Below are positions 55,757 through 63,937 of a stretch of DNA of 64,000 nt, one piece after another; the stretch's first letter is position 1; the number at the start of each line of letters is the position of its first letter. Origin of the DNA: Ruminococcus flavefaciens (GTDB lineage Bacteria > Bacteroidota > Bacteroidia > Bacteroidales > P3); NCBI GenBank assembly GCA_023667315.1, contig JAMPAI010000009.1:1-64000 (forward strand), given 5' to 3'. The notes under the pieces were generated by a model. The model did not search any database. It saw only the letters and a program-made list of their open reading frames with translations, and was not told the DNA's origin. A program made the position numbers and the translations under genes.

Positions 55757-56641
55757 TTAAGCGTAAAACGGCACGTACGTGGAATATTTCTTAGAATCGG
55801 AACCCTCATCGGCTGATTTTATTAATCCGGCAACCACTGTATCGGCAAGGATTCGGGTTGCCGTAGGTGCTTGATTTTTATTAAGTCCGAATCTTGTACG
55901 TATCGATTGATTGCTGATGGGAGCATTGTCTTCCCACATTAGGCACGCATGTTGATAACAGGCTTCGATTCTTTCCTTTTTTGCCATTTTAGCCAAAGGC
56001 TTGGGAGGATATAAGGTAACTCGGGTGTAGTCTTCAAGGTTTTGAAATTTAACCGGAGGTAAAAGCATGCTTTCAACAGCTTTTACAGCCCTATCCACCC
56101 CGCTTCCCCGGCGTTCACATATTCGAAGCAGGAGCATGGCCTGTGCAAGTTTTTCGTTTCGGGAACGAGGTGGCATATCGATCAATCGGTTTATGTTGTT
56201 CAATGTGGCTCCGGGATTGGTGATAACAAGTCGGTTATTGAAAATTTCGACGGCTATGGGGGAACCCTCTATGGCAAAATCTTGATGAATCAAGGCATTT
56301 GCCAGGAATTCCCGGATGGCTACCTGAGGGTAAATGGGCAAAAGTTCCCGGGAAACGCTTATTTGTTCCTTTCCGGTATGAGACATGATATAGTCGATCA
56401 GACCTTTAAAACCGGCGGCATAACCATGCATATCGTGATAGTCGTGCAAAAGTTGTTGGTTGTTGGAGCCTGCATATATTCGTACAACAACTTCACGACC
56501 GCATAAGGCCGGGAAATCATTAAAATCTTTTGCGAATAGAATGGCTCCGAGATTAGTGATTGTCCATCCTTCTTTTTCTTTTCGACAAAACCCGTATTCT
56601 TTCAAAGTGTCCAAGATGGCATCTGTCGATAAAGGGACCAT
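55757..56641 (-). pseudogene. 5'-truncated AlbA_2/RecG-like ATP-binding protein
   Basis: The 294 residues match the C-terminal two-thirds of a common bacterial ATP-binding (Schlafen AlbA_2 plus HATPase_c_4) family. Visible are ITNLGAILFAKDF, the GHKL-type ATPase N-box AIREFLANALIHQDF, ITNPGATL, the CERRGSGVDRAV motif, and a winged-helix end finishing YSTYVPFYA. Full-length members have about 450-550 residues, so the N-terminal AlbA_2 domain is missing. Its left end abuts the 22-bp repeat copy 3 and its right end abuts ACCATTCGG, exactly the two sequences that are contiguous at 52430-52448. It looks like a gene fragment inserted at the element. It is less GC-rich than the surrounding genes. 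Confidence 0.75.
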
Positions 56642-56790
56642 TCGGATTCCGGAACATTCTGTTCACGGCACGCCTTTATGATCCGTTTTGCCCCCGAGCC
56701 CCAGTTTTCAAGGAAGGTGGTCACGGCATTCTAAAAAATCATTTGGAAGAGATGTTTTGTATATGCGATTGTATTTTATTATCTTTGCTG
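56638..56790 (+). repeat. duplicated upstream region, copy c
   Basis: Counterpart of 52436-52590, starting at ACCATTCGG and running through the shared promoter. It has small differences (for example CGATTG for TGATTG within the promoter). Confidence 0.85.
56757..56787 (+). promoter_or_regulatory. shared 31-bp promoter, copy C
   Basis: TTG, 20 bp, then TATCTTTG, with the same spacer pattern as copies A and B. Confidence 0.85.
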
Positions 56791-56792
56791 TG

Positions 56793-56848
56793 CCCCTGGG
56801 TGGTTTGTATTCAATTAGTAAGTTTCGAAAATCAGATTTGCCCGGGGG
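56793..56848 (+). repeat. leader hairpin, copy C, with inverted leader segment
   Basis: CCCCTGGG (56793-56800) pairs with CCCGGGGG (56841-56848) with one U-G pair, starting 5 bp after the -7 element. The loop segment 56802-56826 is the reverse complement of the copy A leader (GAAACTTACTAATT... ATACAAACC, 48721-48749) apart from a 4-base gap. Confidence 0.75.
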
Positions 56849-56897
56849 TTTATTAAAAAGACAGAACCTAATTTATTAACCAAAAAAAATTCTTAGT

Positions 56898-59800
56898 ATG
56901 AAGAAGTTACTATTCTCGAGCTTCACGGCTCTAATGATGCTCTTCTCGATGTTCGGCCATGTCCGGGCGCAAGGGACGAGCGAAACGGCAAAACCCAGTA
57001 TAGCATTGCTTTCTCTGGCGATGGATGAACTTACAGACAATGCAGAAATCAGTAAGTACGTTCCTATTACCGTGTCTATCATGGAGGGATCATCCGAATA
57101 CGATTATGAGACGGCAGATGTTTACTACACAATTAATGGCGGCGATATTGAGCCCACGAAAGAAAACTTTACGGCAGACGGTCCCGTTAAGAAGATCACT
57201 GTCGATGGAGGAATGAATCAGGGCGGTATCGAAGTTAATGTTAACGGTACGGAAATAACAGTAAAAGCAAAGGCATACATCACTGTAGCAGGAGAAGACG
57301 CCGAAGTTGTTACAGATGTTAAGACAGTATCGTTGAAACTTAAACATCTGGATGCTCCTCAATTTGAACAGGCTTCCGGTTCGACGATAAAGATGGGAAA
57401 TGCGGTAAAGCTTACCGGTATTCCTGAAGATGCGCATGTTTTTTATTCAACTACAGATGTTCTTCCTGCCATGTTGAATTATGGCCAAGTGGCCGGTATA
57501 GAGCCGTATGACGAAAATGGAGGTATCGTTATTACAGAAAATGTAACCATCAAGGCTATCGCATGGGCAGAAGATGACGATTTAGTCTTTGTGGCTTCGG
57601 ATATGGTAACGGCTTCCTATACGGTGCAGAAACCCCAGGTAACCGTTGCCTTGAGCGCCACCGCCTGGAGTGAAGGCGAAGACGCCCCCAAGGTAAGCGT
57701 TACGCCCGAGGAAGGCATTGAAATCGGTGCTCTGGCCGACGGTAAGGTGGCCGTAAAGGTGGACTTGTTCAAGATGGACGCCTATCCCGAAGAAACAGCG
57801 GTTCAGTATATCACCGCAACCGGTGAAACGGCGTTGGAAACGGAAAAACTGACCAAAGGCGTATGGTTTTTATCCTACACGCTTGTTAAAAAAGAAGAAG
57901 ATAAGGAAGTTGTATTCGACGGTGCCGAAATCAAGGTCGCCGAAGACGATATGTCGCTTACGGTGGGCGGCGCGGAAAACAGCCTTGTTTTAAGCGTACA
58001 GTTCAAGCCGGCGAAGTGGGAAATCGGTTCCGAAGCCCCCTTGATGGTTATGGCCGGCATCACCAACGACGACAACCTTTCTTTCGGCACGGACGACGAC
58101 AACAGCGAAATCGTCGTGCTGATCACCTTTACCAAAGACAGCGAAATCAAGAAGTATCTTTTAACGCAGTCGTTTGGCGAAATCGATCCTGAAGAACTGG
58201 GATTGACCGAAGGAACCTGGGAAGTAACCTATAAGGCGGGTAAAGCCACTTCCACCATCGAGAACTTCACCGAACTGGAACGTACGGTGGAAATGGCGAC
58301 GACCACGACCACGAGCATAGAGATCGTTGCGGCAACGGTGCTCGAGCTGACCTTTGATCCCGCTCACAACGCCGAGGTTAAAAGCGGCGATACGATTACC
58401 ATTACGGCCAACGTGGACGATGTAAACATCTATTTCTGCACCTATGCAAGTAAGGATGCTGCAGAAAAAGACGATACCCTCAATATTGTTAGGAACGGTA
58501 TCAGGTACGGTGAATTCGACGAAGATGACGACGAGGTGGGCAAGCCTATCGTTACCTCTACCAAACCGGTGGTTAAGGCTGGCGTGAATGTAGGTGACGA
58601 ATGGCAGTTCTTCTATGCCGTTTATGATATTGAATCGACCGAGCCCGAAATCACCCTGTACTTTGTTGACGAGACCTTCGGCAAGAACTTCCCCATGGAA
58701 CTCAACATCGAATGTGAGGAAAACCCAGCCTACGAACGCGCCGACTTCCATGTTTACTACACCACCGACGGTTCCGAACCTTCTGAAGAAGCCTACAAGG
58801 CCCAGGGCGCTGCCGGCGGCCCGGTTAAGATGACGGGCTACTACCAGGACAAAGACGGTGCCTGGATCTATCCCACCATCACGCTTTCCGCCTATGCAAC
58901 GGTAAAGGCCGTGGCCACCGTAAAGGTCGGCACCGACAAGACCATCGCCACCTCGATGATCACCAAGGAATTCAATGCCGAAAACTTCCAGGTCTTGGCC
59001 AAGAACCCCGCTTTCAGCGAAAGCGCGCAGGAAGTGGCCAAAGGAACGAAGGTAAAGATCAACGTTGAAAAACCGGAAGGCTTGACATCCGACCAGATGT
59101 TTATCGTTAACTATACGCTGGACGGTTCCGACCCGCTTGAAGAACGCTTGCTGAACGACATGAGCGGCGACATGCAGGATGTCATCAAATCCTACGACTA
59201 CGAAAACGAAGAAGAAATCACCATCGACTCCAACACGACCATCAAGGCCATCGCCTATGTAATATGGTACGGTGGCGGGATGATGAAATATGAAGATGAA
59301 TACGGCTACGGTTCCGACATCGTGGAACACACCTACCTTATCGCCAAAGACATTGCCATGCCGGTGATCACCCCCAACGGCGGCGAAGTCAAGAAGGGAG
59401 ACACCATTAGGCTCAGCGCTGCCGAAGGCGCCAGGATCTACTACTCGATCAACGCCGATACGGTAACCCCCAACAGCACGCTGTATGTTGCCGCCAACGG
59501 TATCGTCATCGACAAAGACACCACCACCGTCCGCGCTATTGCGGTCAAGAAGACCGAAGGCCAGTCCGACTCCGTGTCGAACATCGCCACGGCCACGTTC
59601 ACGGTTAAGAAAGACACCGTGGCCGCTCCCAAATTCAGCGTAGCGGCCGGTTCGGTGGAAAAAGGCACGAAAGTCCGCATTACCTGCGACACGGCCGGTG
59701 CCGACATCTACTACACCGTAAACGGCGGTAACCCCACGGTGGCCAGCACCAAGTACGAGGACGAAATCTCGATCGACAGCAACATGACCATCAAGGCTGT

Positions 59801-60359
59801 CGCCATCAAGGCCGGTTTGGTAAACTCGGCCATCGTTACGGCAGCCTACACGCTTAAGGGCGACGAACCCGAAAAGGACACCGTGGCCGCTCCTACCTTC
59901 AACCACAGGGACGGCGACAAGGTTAAGGTGGGCGACAGCGTGGTGATAAGCTGCGTTACCGAAGGCGCCGAAATCTTCTACGCCCTCGACACGGCTTCCA
60001 CGTTCGTTAAATACGAAAGCGCCATCAAGGTTACCAAGGCCGTTGCCGTAAAGGCCTACGCCAAGAAGGGTGAAGCGATTTCCGACACCGTTAAGGTTGC
60101 CCTTGTTATCGACAACACTGCCAACGAAGGCAAGGAATTGGCCGGTGTGAGCGTATATCCCAACCCGAGCGACGGCCGTTTCAGCGTAAGCGTGCCCGTA
60201 AACGCGGTGGTTGAAGTGTTTGCCGCCAACGGCCGGATGATTAAGCGCGTAAACGTATCCGCCGGCGAAAACGCGATGCAGCTCGACAACGCGGGCGTAT
60301 ATTTTATCCGCGTACGCGCCAACGGTCAGGAAACCGTAAAGAAAGTGGTTGTACGATAG
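56898..60359 (+). CDS. mosaic T9SS surface protein 3
   Basis: The 1153-residue protein has signal peptide MKKLLFSSFTALMMLFSMFGHVRA. The N-terminal 250 residues hold two chitobiase-C-like units unlike those of the neighbours and less GC-rich. Residues about 250-475 hold two modules related to the N-terminal modules of proteins 1 and 4 (TKGVWFLSYTLVKKE, TEGTWEVTYKAGK). At least three standard repeats lie at about 820-1070 (NGGEVKKGDTIRLSAAEGARIYYS, AAGSVEKGTKVRITCDTAGADIYYT, GDKVKVGDSVVISCVTEGAEIFYA). The T9SS sorting domain (LAGVSVYPNPSDGRFSVSVP) at about 1075-1153 is the most divergent of the four. Probably surface-exposed. Confidence 0.85.
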   Translation: MKKLLFSSFTALMMLFSMFGHVRAQGTSETAKPSIALLSLAMDELTDNAEISKYVPITVSIMEGSSEYDYETADVYYTINGGDIEPTKENFTADGPVKKITVDGGMNQGGIEVNVNGTEITVKAKAYITVAGEDAEVVTDVKTVSLKLKHLDAPQFEQASGSTIKMGNAVKLTGIPEDAHVFYSTTDVLPAMLNYGQVAGIEPYDENGGIVITENVTIKAIAWAEDDDLVFVASDMVTASYTVQKPQVTVALSATAWSEGEDAPKVSVTPEEGIEIGALADGKVAVKVDLFKMDAYPEETAVQYITATGETALETEKLTKGVWFLSYTLVKKEEDKEVVFDGAEIKVAEDDMSLTVGGAENSLVLSVQFKPAKWEIGSEAPLMVMAGITNDDNLSFGTDDDNSEIVVLITFTKDSEIKKYLLTQSFGEIDPEELGLTEGTWEVTYKAGKATSTIENFTELERTVEMATTTTTSIEIVAATVLELTFDPAHNAEVKSGDTITITANVDDVNIYFCTYASKDAAEKDDTLNIVRNGIRYGEFDEDDDEVGKPIVTSTKPVVKAGVNVGDEWQFFYAVYDIESTEPEITLYFVDETFGKNFPMELNIECEENPAYERADFHVYYTTDGSEPSEEAYKAQGAAGGPVKMTGYYQDKDGAWIYPTITLSAYATVKAVATVKVGTDKTIATSMITKEFNAENFQVLAKNPAFSESAQEVAKGTKVKINVEKPEGLTSDQMFIVNYTLDGSDPLEERLLNDMSGDMQDVIKSYDYENEEEITIDSNTTIKAIAYVIWYGGGMMKYEDEYGYGSDIVEHTYLIAKDIAMPVITPNGGEVKKGDTIRLSAAEGARIYYSINADTVTPNSTLYVAANGIVIDKDTTTVRAIAVKKTEGQSDSVSNIATATFTVKKDTVAAPKFSVAAGSVEKGTKVRITCDTAGADIYYTVNGGNPTVASTKYEDEISIDSNMTIKAVAIKAGLVNSAIVTAAYTLKGDEPEKDTVAAPTFNHRDGDKVKVGDSVVISCVTEGAEIFYALDTASTFVKYESAIKVTKAVAVKAYAKKGEAISDTVKVALVIDNTANEGKELAGVSVYPNPSDGRFSVSVPVNAVVEVFAANGRMIKRVNVSAGENAMQLDNAGVYFIRVRANGQETVKKVVVR

Positions 60360-60395
60360 TATAGCCACCGCATTTCCAAGGGCTCAAGCCCTTCA

Positions 60396-60432
60396 AAAAT
60401 CCCGCCAGGCGATTGCCCGGCGGGATTTTTTA
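60396..60432 (+). terminator. terminator of surface protein 3
   Basis: AATCCCGCCAGGC pairs with GCCCGGCGGGATT, followed by a T-run; same design as the neighbouring terminators with base changes. Confidence 0.88.
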
Positions 60433-60467
60433 TTCTCTCCCATGTTTCTTGGGGGCATTCTTTTTCC

Positions 60468-60491
60468 GTGGATAGCGATGAAAATAAGAAC
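60468..60491 (+). repeat. 24-bp element, copy 4 (variant)
   Basis: GTGGATAGCGATGAAAATAA followed by GAAC, differing from copies 1 and 2 at two adjacent bases. It lies upstream of the promoter of surface protein 4. Confidence 0.8.
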
Positions 60492-60534
60492 TTGAATCCG
60501 AAAAATTCACGCCAGGGGATGGAGGAGATAGTTT

Positions 60535-60565
60535 TTGTATATGTGATTATCTTTTATTATTTTTG
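60535..60565 (+). promoter_or_regulatory. shared 31-bp promoter, copy D
   Basis: TTG, 20 bp, then TATTTTTG. The leader after it is only about 40 bases, lacks a GC-rich hairpin and carries AACTCACTAAATACAAACT in forward orientation (60571-60589). Confidence 0.8.
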
Positions 60566-60605
60566 TATTCAACTCACTAAATACAAACTCAAAAAACTTT
60601 TCATT

Positions 60606-63600
60606 ATGAAGAAGTTACTTTTTGGGGGCTTCACGGCCCTGATGATGCTCTTCTCGCTGGTCGGCTTTGTCCGGGCAGAAGACAAGGCCAAGGTGACGGT
60701 TTCGGTTGAAGGAGCCTGGATTATAGGGAGCACGCCCCTTCCTAAATTTACCGTTGCAATAGAACAGATTAGCGAAAATGACGCAGACCAGATCGTAATG
60801 GGCACGGGTGCCGGAAATCTGGCGGTAGAGGTTACCTTTGCCAAAGAAGCCGCCTCTACCCAAGATGGAGATGCCGATCAGGCCAAAACACAGATTCTAA
60901 CGGCCAGGAACCCCAATGTAGATATCACCGGATTGGATGCCGGCACATGGAACCTTACCTACAGGTTGGTAAAGGGCGAAGCCCCCACTACCGCTTTCGA
61001 CGGCAATGCAGAATTGACGAATACAACGCCTTCTGTCCTTACCGTTAGCGAAGCCCCTGTGGTAACCTTTACCCCTTCGCCGGAAAACCCGGTTCAGGAA
61101 GGAACGGAAATTACCATTGGCGCTCCTTCCGAAGCTTTAATGGTAACGTGGTCCCTTTATAAGGATCAGGCGGCCGCCGATGCCGATGACTATCCAATCC
61201 CCAATATGTATCCGGAATCCAAACCCGTTGTCTCTCTGGAAGAACAATATCTTAGGGTGACGGTAACGATTAACAGTAAAAGAATTGTTTATAACGCCAG
61301 TTACACGGTAACCGAAGCCGCCGTTAAGGCGCCCGTTTTCGAACCTGTTGCCGGTATTGTGAGCAAGGCTACGGATATCAAGATTACCGCTGCCGACGGT
61401 GCCGACATCTGGTACACGCTTGATGGTACGGAACCTGAAGCCGACGCAACCAAAGCCACGAAATATACTGAAGCCTTCAGGCTTACAGAAGCCTGCACGG
61501 TAAAGGCCATCGCCGTAAATGGTAACGATAAGTCGGCCGTGGTGAGCGCCGCCTATACCTTGATAGAAGACAGCGATGCGGAACTGGATTTCGACACGGT
61601 GGCAGCCAAGAACTATCCTATCATGATGTCCATTAAAACGGAAAATTACACCATAATGGACGCGGAATACGATGTTTACTATACCACCGACAGAAGGACG
61701 ACTCCCAGCAAGGAAGCCTTCGAAAGGAACCCCGACAGCACCATCAAGAAAACGGGTTACCATCTGATTCCCACGGATGATGGATGGGGCCGACGCGTAT
61801 ATGCGTATGCCGTTATGGAATCGAACGACACGCTTAAGGCGCAGGTCTATCTGACGATCAACAATGTGGAAATGCCCCTTCCCTTGGTGAAACGCGCCGT
61901 TCGGGTAAACTCCATTCCCGCCCCCAGAGCCAGCGTGGAATCAGGTTTGGTGGAAGCCGGCACCAAGATGGTGCTTAAGAGCGATTCCTCGGCGGCCGTC
62001 ATTTACTACACGGTAGATGGAACGGAGCCTCTTTACGAACGTATATTGGAAAATCAGGAACTTTTATATGACGGGACAATATCGGTTTGGTCTGACACGA
62101 GAATGGACGGCGGCGACACCATCGTGATTACGAAAGATACCGTGATCAAGGCCATCGCCTATATCGAAAACAGCGGTGTGGGCGGTTTTGCAGGCAACGG
62201 CACGCCCAAAGACGGCGAACCGGCCGGTTCGAGCGTGGTGGAATTCCGCTACACCGTTAAGCAGGCCCAGACCGCTCCCGCGCTGACGCTCAGCCCCGAC
62301 GGCTCGGCTTCCGTAAAGGCGGGTACGGAAATCACGGTTTCCCGCTCCGCCTCTGCCCCCCAAACGGGCTATATCGCCTATAAGTTCTATGCCGACTCAG
62401 CCTCGGCCAAGGCCGACAACAACTTTATGAGTTGGTACGAAGGTGCCGGTTTCTACGATGAATACGAAGGCAAAGACAAGCCCGTGCTTACGCAGGAACT
62501 TCCGGTAATCGCCATCGGCATTACCGACGACGGCAACGGTGACGCCGCCTACTGGCAGGTTGACCCGATTATCGTTAAATACACCGTAACCGAAGGCGAT
62601 GCCGAAGAAGGCGTTGTATTGACGTTCGATCCCGAGGGCAATGCCAGGATGGATATTTTCGGTTCCTCGCCCGTGGTGCTTATGGAAGGCGACACGGTAA
62701 CCATCACGCCTTCCGACGATGCGAAGGGCACCATCTACTACGTGTTCAGCGGCTCGACCCTGGAGGGCGGCGATCTGCTGGAGACCGCCAAGACCGATGA
62801 GATGGATGCCGCGGTAAAGGTATATGACCCCGCCAACAAGCCCACGCTTCCCTACAAGACACAAGGCGCGGAAGACGGCCTCTGCTTCCTCTGCGCCATC
62901 TTCAGGGGCGAAGACGGCGAATGGTCGAAGATGCATTCGGCCAACTACGAGGTAACCTCCTCCTTCTCCCTGACCATACCCCAGCCCGTGTTCACCCCCG
63001 CCGCCGGCGAGTACACCGACAGCGTGTATGTTCAGATTACCTGCTCGGATCCCAACTTGGAGATCGTATATGCGTACGGTTACGATATGGTTCAATTTCC
63101 CGACAAGACCTATTATCCGAAAGATTCGGTAGGTTTCAAGGGGCTGCTGGTTAAATCGACCACCGAGATCTATGCGCGTACGGTATCCCGCCGCGACACC
63201 AATTCTTCGTGGGAGCATTCGCCGCTGGTAACCGCCAAATACACGATCAAGAAGAGTGAAGACCCCGAAGCGGAAATGGACACTCTGCCTATGCCCAAGT
63301 TCAGCGTGGCCGCGGGCGAAGTGGACAAGGGCACGATGGTAACTTTGAGCTGCGACACGACCGGTGCCAAGATCTACTACTCGATCAATGCCGACACGGT
63401 AACGGCCAACAGCCAGGAATACACCGCCGCCATTGCCATCGACAGCAACATGACCATCCGCGCGATCGCGGTGAAGGAAGGCTTCGTAAGCTCGGCCATC
63501 GCCGTGGCGGCCTATACGGTGAAGGAAGAAACCTCGGCCAACGAAGGCCGTGAGCTTGCGGGCGTGCGCCTGTACCCGAACCCGACGGAAGGCAACTTCA

Positions 63601-63779
63601 GCGTGGAAGCTCCCGTGGCCGTGAAGGTGGAAATCTTCGCCTCGAACGGCGTGATCGTGAAGGCCTTCACGATGTCTGCCGGCGTTGAGGAAGTACGCCT
63701 CAATAACAGCGGCATTTACTTCGTACGCCTCACGGCCGAAAACGGCCAGGTAGCCGTAAAACGCGTGGTGGTACGATAG
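60606..63779 (+). CDS. mosaic T9SS surface protein 4
   Basis: The product is 1057 residues from MKKLLFGGFTALMMLFSLVGFVRA; an upstream in-frame ATG at 60468 lies within the 24-bp element and is rejected. The N-terminal module (KAKVTVSVEGAWIIGSTPLPKFTVAIEQ... GTWNLTYRLVKGEA) is related to that of protein 1. The middle repeats are its own. Residues about 672-884 (DNA 62619-63256) are nearly identical to protein 2, and the end (FSVAAGEVDKGTMVTLSC... LAGVRLYPNPTEGNFSVEAP) follows the protein 1/2 pattern with a few extra residues before the T9SS domain. It thus combines a protein 1-like start with a protein 2-like end. Surface role inferred. Confidence 0.85.
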   Translation: MKKLLFGGFTALMMLFSLVGFVRAEDKAKVTVSVEGAWIIGSTPLPKFTVAIEQISENDADQIVMGTGAGNLAVEVTFAKEAASTQDGDADQAKTQILTARNPNVDITGLDAGTWNLTYRLVKGEAPTTAFDGNAELTNTTPSVLTVSEAPVVTFTPSPENPVQEGTEITIGAPSEALMVTWSLYKDQAAADADDYPIPNMYPESKPVVSLEEQYLRVTVTINSKRIVYNASYTVTEAAVKAPVFEPVAGIVSKATDIKITAADGADIWYTLDGTEPEADATKATKYTEAFRLTEACTVKAIAVNGNDKSAVVSAAYTLIEDSDAELDFDTVAAKNYPIMMSIKTENYTIMDAEYDVYYTTDRRTTPSKEAFERNPDSTIKKTGYHLIPTDDGWGRRVYAYAVMESNDTLKAQVYLTINNVEMPLPLVKRAVRVNSIPAPRASVESGLVEAGTKMVLKSDSSAAVIYYTVDGTEPLYERILENQELLYDGTISVWSDTRMDGGDTIVITKDTVIKAIAYIENSGVGGFAGNGTPKDGEPAGSSVVEFRYTVKQAQTAPALTLSPDGSASVKAGTEITVSRSASAPQTGYIAYKFYADSASAKADNNFMSWYEGAGFYDEYEGKDKPVLTQELPVIAIGITDDGNGDAAYWQVDPIIVKYTVTEGDAEEGVVLTFDPEGNARMDIFGSSPVVLMEGDTVTITPSDDAKGTIYYVFSGSTLEGGDLLETAKTDEMDAAVKVYDPANKPTLPYKTQGAEDGLCFLCAIFRGEDGEWSKMHSANYEVTSSFSLTIPQPVFTPAAGEYTDSVYVQITCSDPNLEIVYAYGYDMVQFPDKTYYPKDSVGFKGLLVKSTTEIYARTVSRRDTNSSWEHSPLVTAKYTIKKSEDPEAEMDTLPMPKFSVAAGEVDKGTMVTLSCDTTGAKIYYSINADTVTANSQEYTAAIAIDSNMTIRAIAVKEGFVSSAIAVAAYTVKEETSANEGRELAGVRLYPNPTEGNFSVEAPVAVKVEIFASNGVIVKAFTMSAGVEEVRLNNSGIYFVRLTAENGQVAVKRVVVR
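62619..63256 (+). repeat. 638-bp block shared with surface protein 2
   Basis: Counterpart of 54431-55068, equal length and collinear, with scattered substitutions only. Confidence 0.85.
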
Positions 63780-63821
63780 TGTTAAGCGCCATATTTCCAG
63801 GGATAACCTCCTTGGATGCGG

Positions 63822-63859
63822 GAAGCCCGTCGGCCATTTGTCCGGCGGGCTTCTTTTTT
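63822..63859 (+). terminator. terminator of surface protein 4
   Basis: GAAGCCCGTCGG pairs with CCGGCGGGCTTC, followed by T6; a weaker CCAGGG/CCTTGG-type hairpin (63798-63815) precedes it as in the other family members. Confidence 0.85.
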
Positions 63860-63879
63860 GCCCCTGACGGGTTATTTCT

Positions 63880-63900
63880 GTTTTTACTTCACGGTATCAC
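63880..63900 (-). repeat. possible degenerate inverted copy of the 24-bp element
   Basis: The reverse strand reads GTGATACCGTGAAGTAAAAAC. It aligns with GTGGATAGCCGTGAAAATAA-GAAC when three single-base gaps and two substitutions are allowed. Similarity is weak. Confidence 0.3.
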
Positions 63901-63909
63901 AAAAATGAA

Positions 63910-63917
63910 TATATTTG
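63910..63917 (+). promoter_or_regulatory. -7 element of the right-edge gene
   Basis: TATATTTG matches TAnnTTTG, 20 bp before the ATG at 63938. Confidence 0.5.
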
Positions 63918-63937
63918 CTTGAAAAAGAAGATAAAAT

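Noticed and set aside
58161-60368. 735-codon frame antisense to surface protein 3
   Set aside because: Same reason; repeats in it simply mirror the sense-strand repeats.
52417-60491. CRISPR-like array made of the 24-bp element
   Set aside because: Only four copies at irregular spacing, with whole genes between most of them, no regular spacers and no cas genes.
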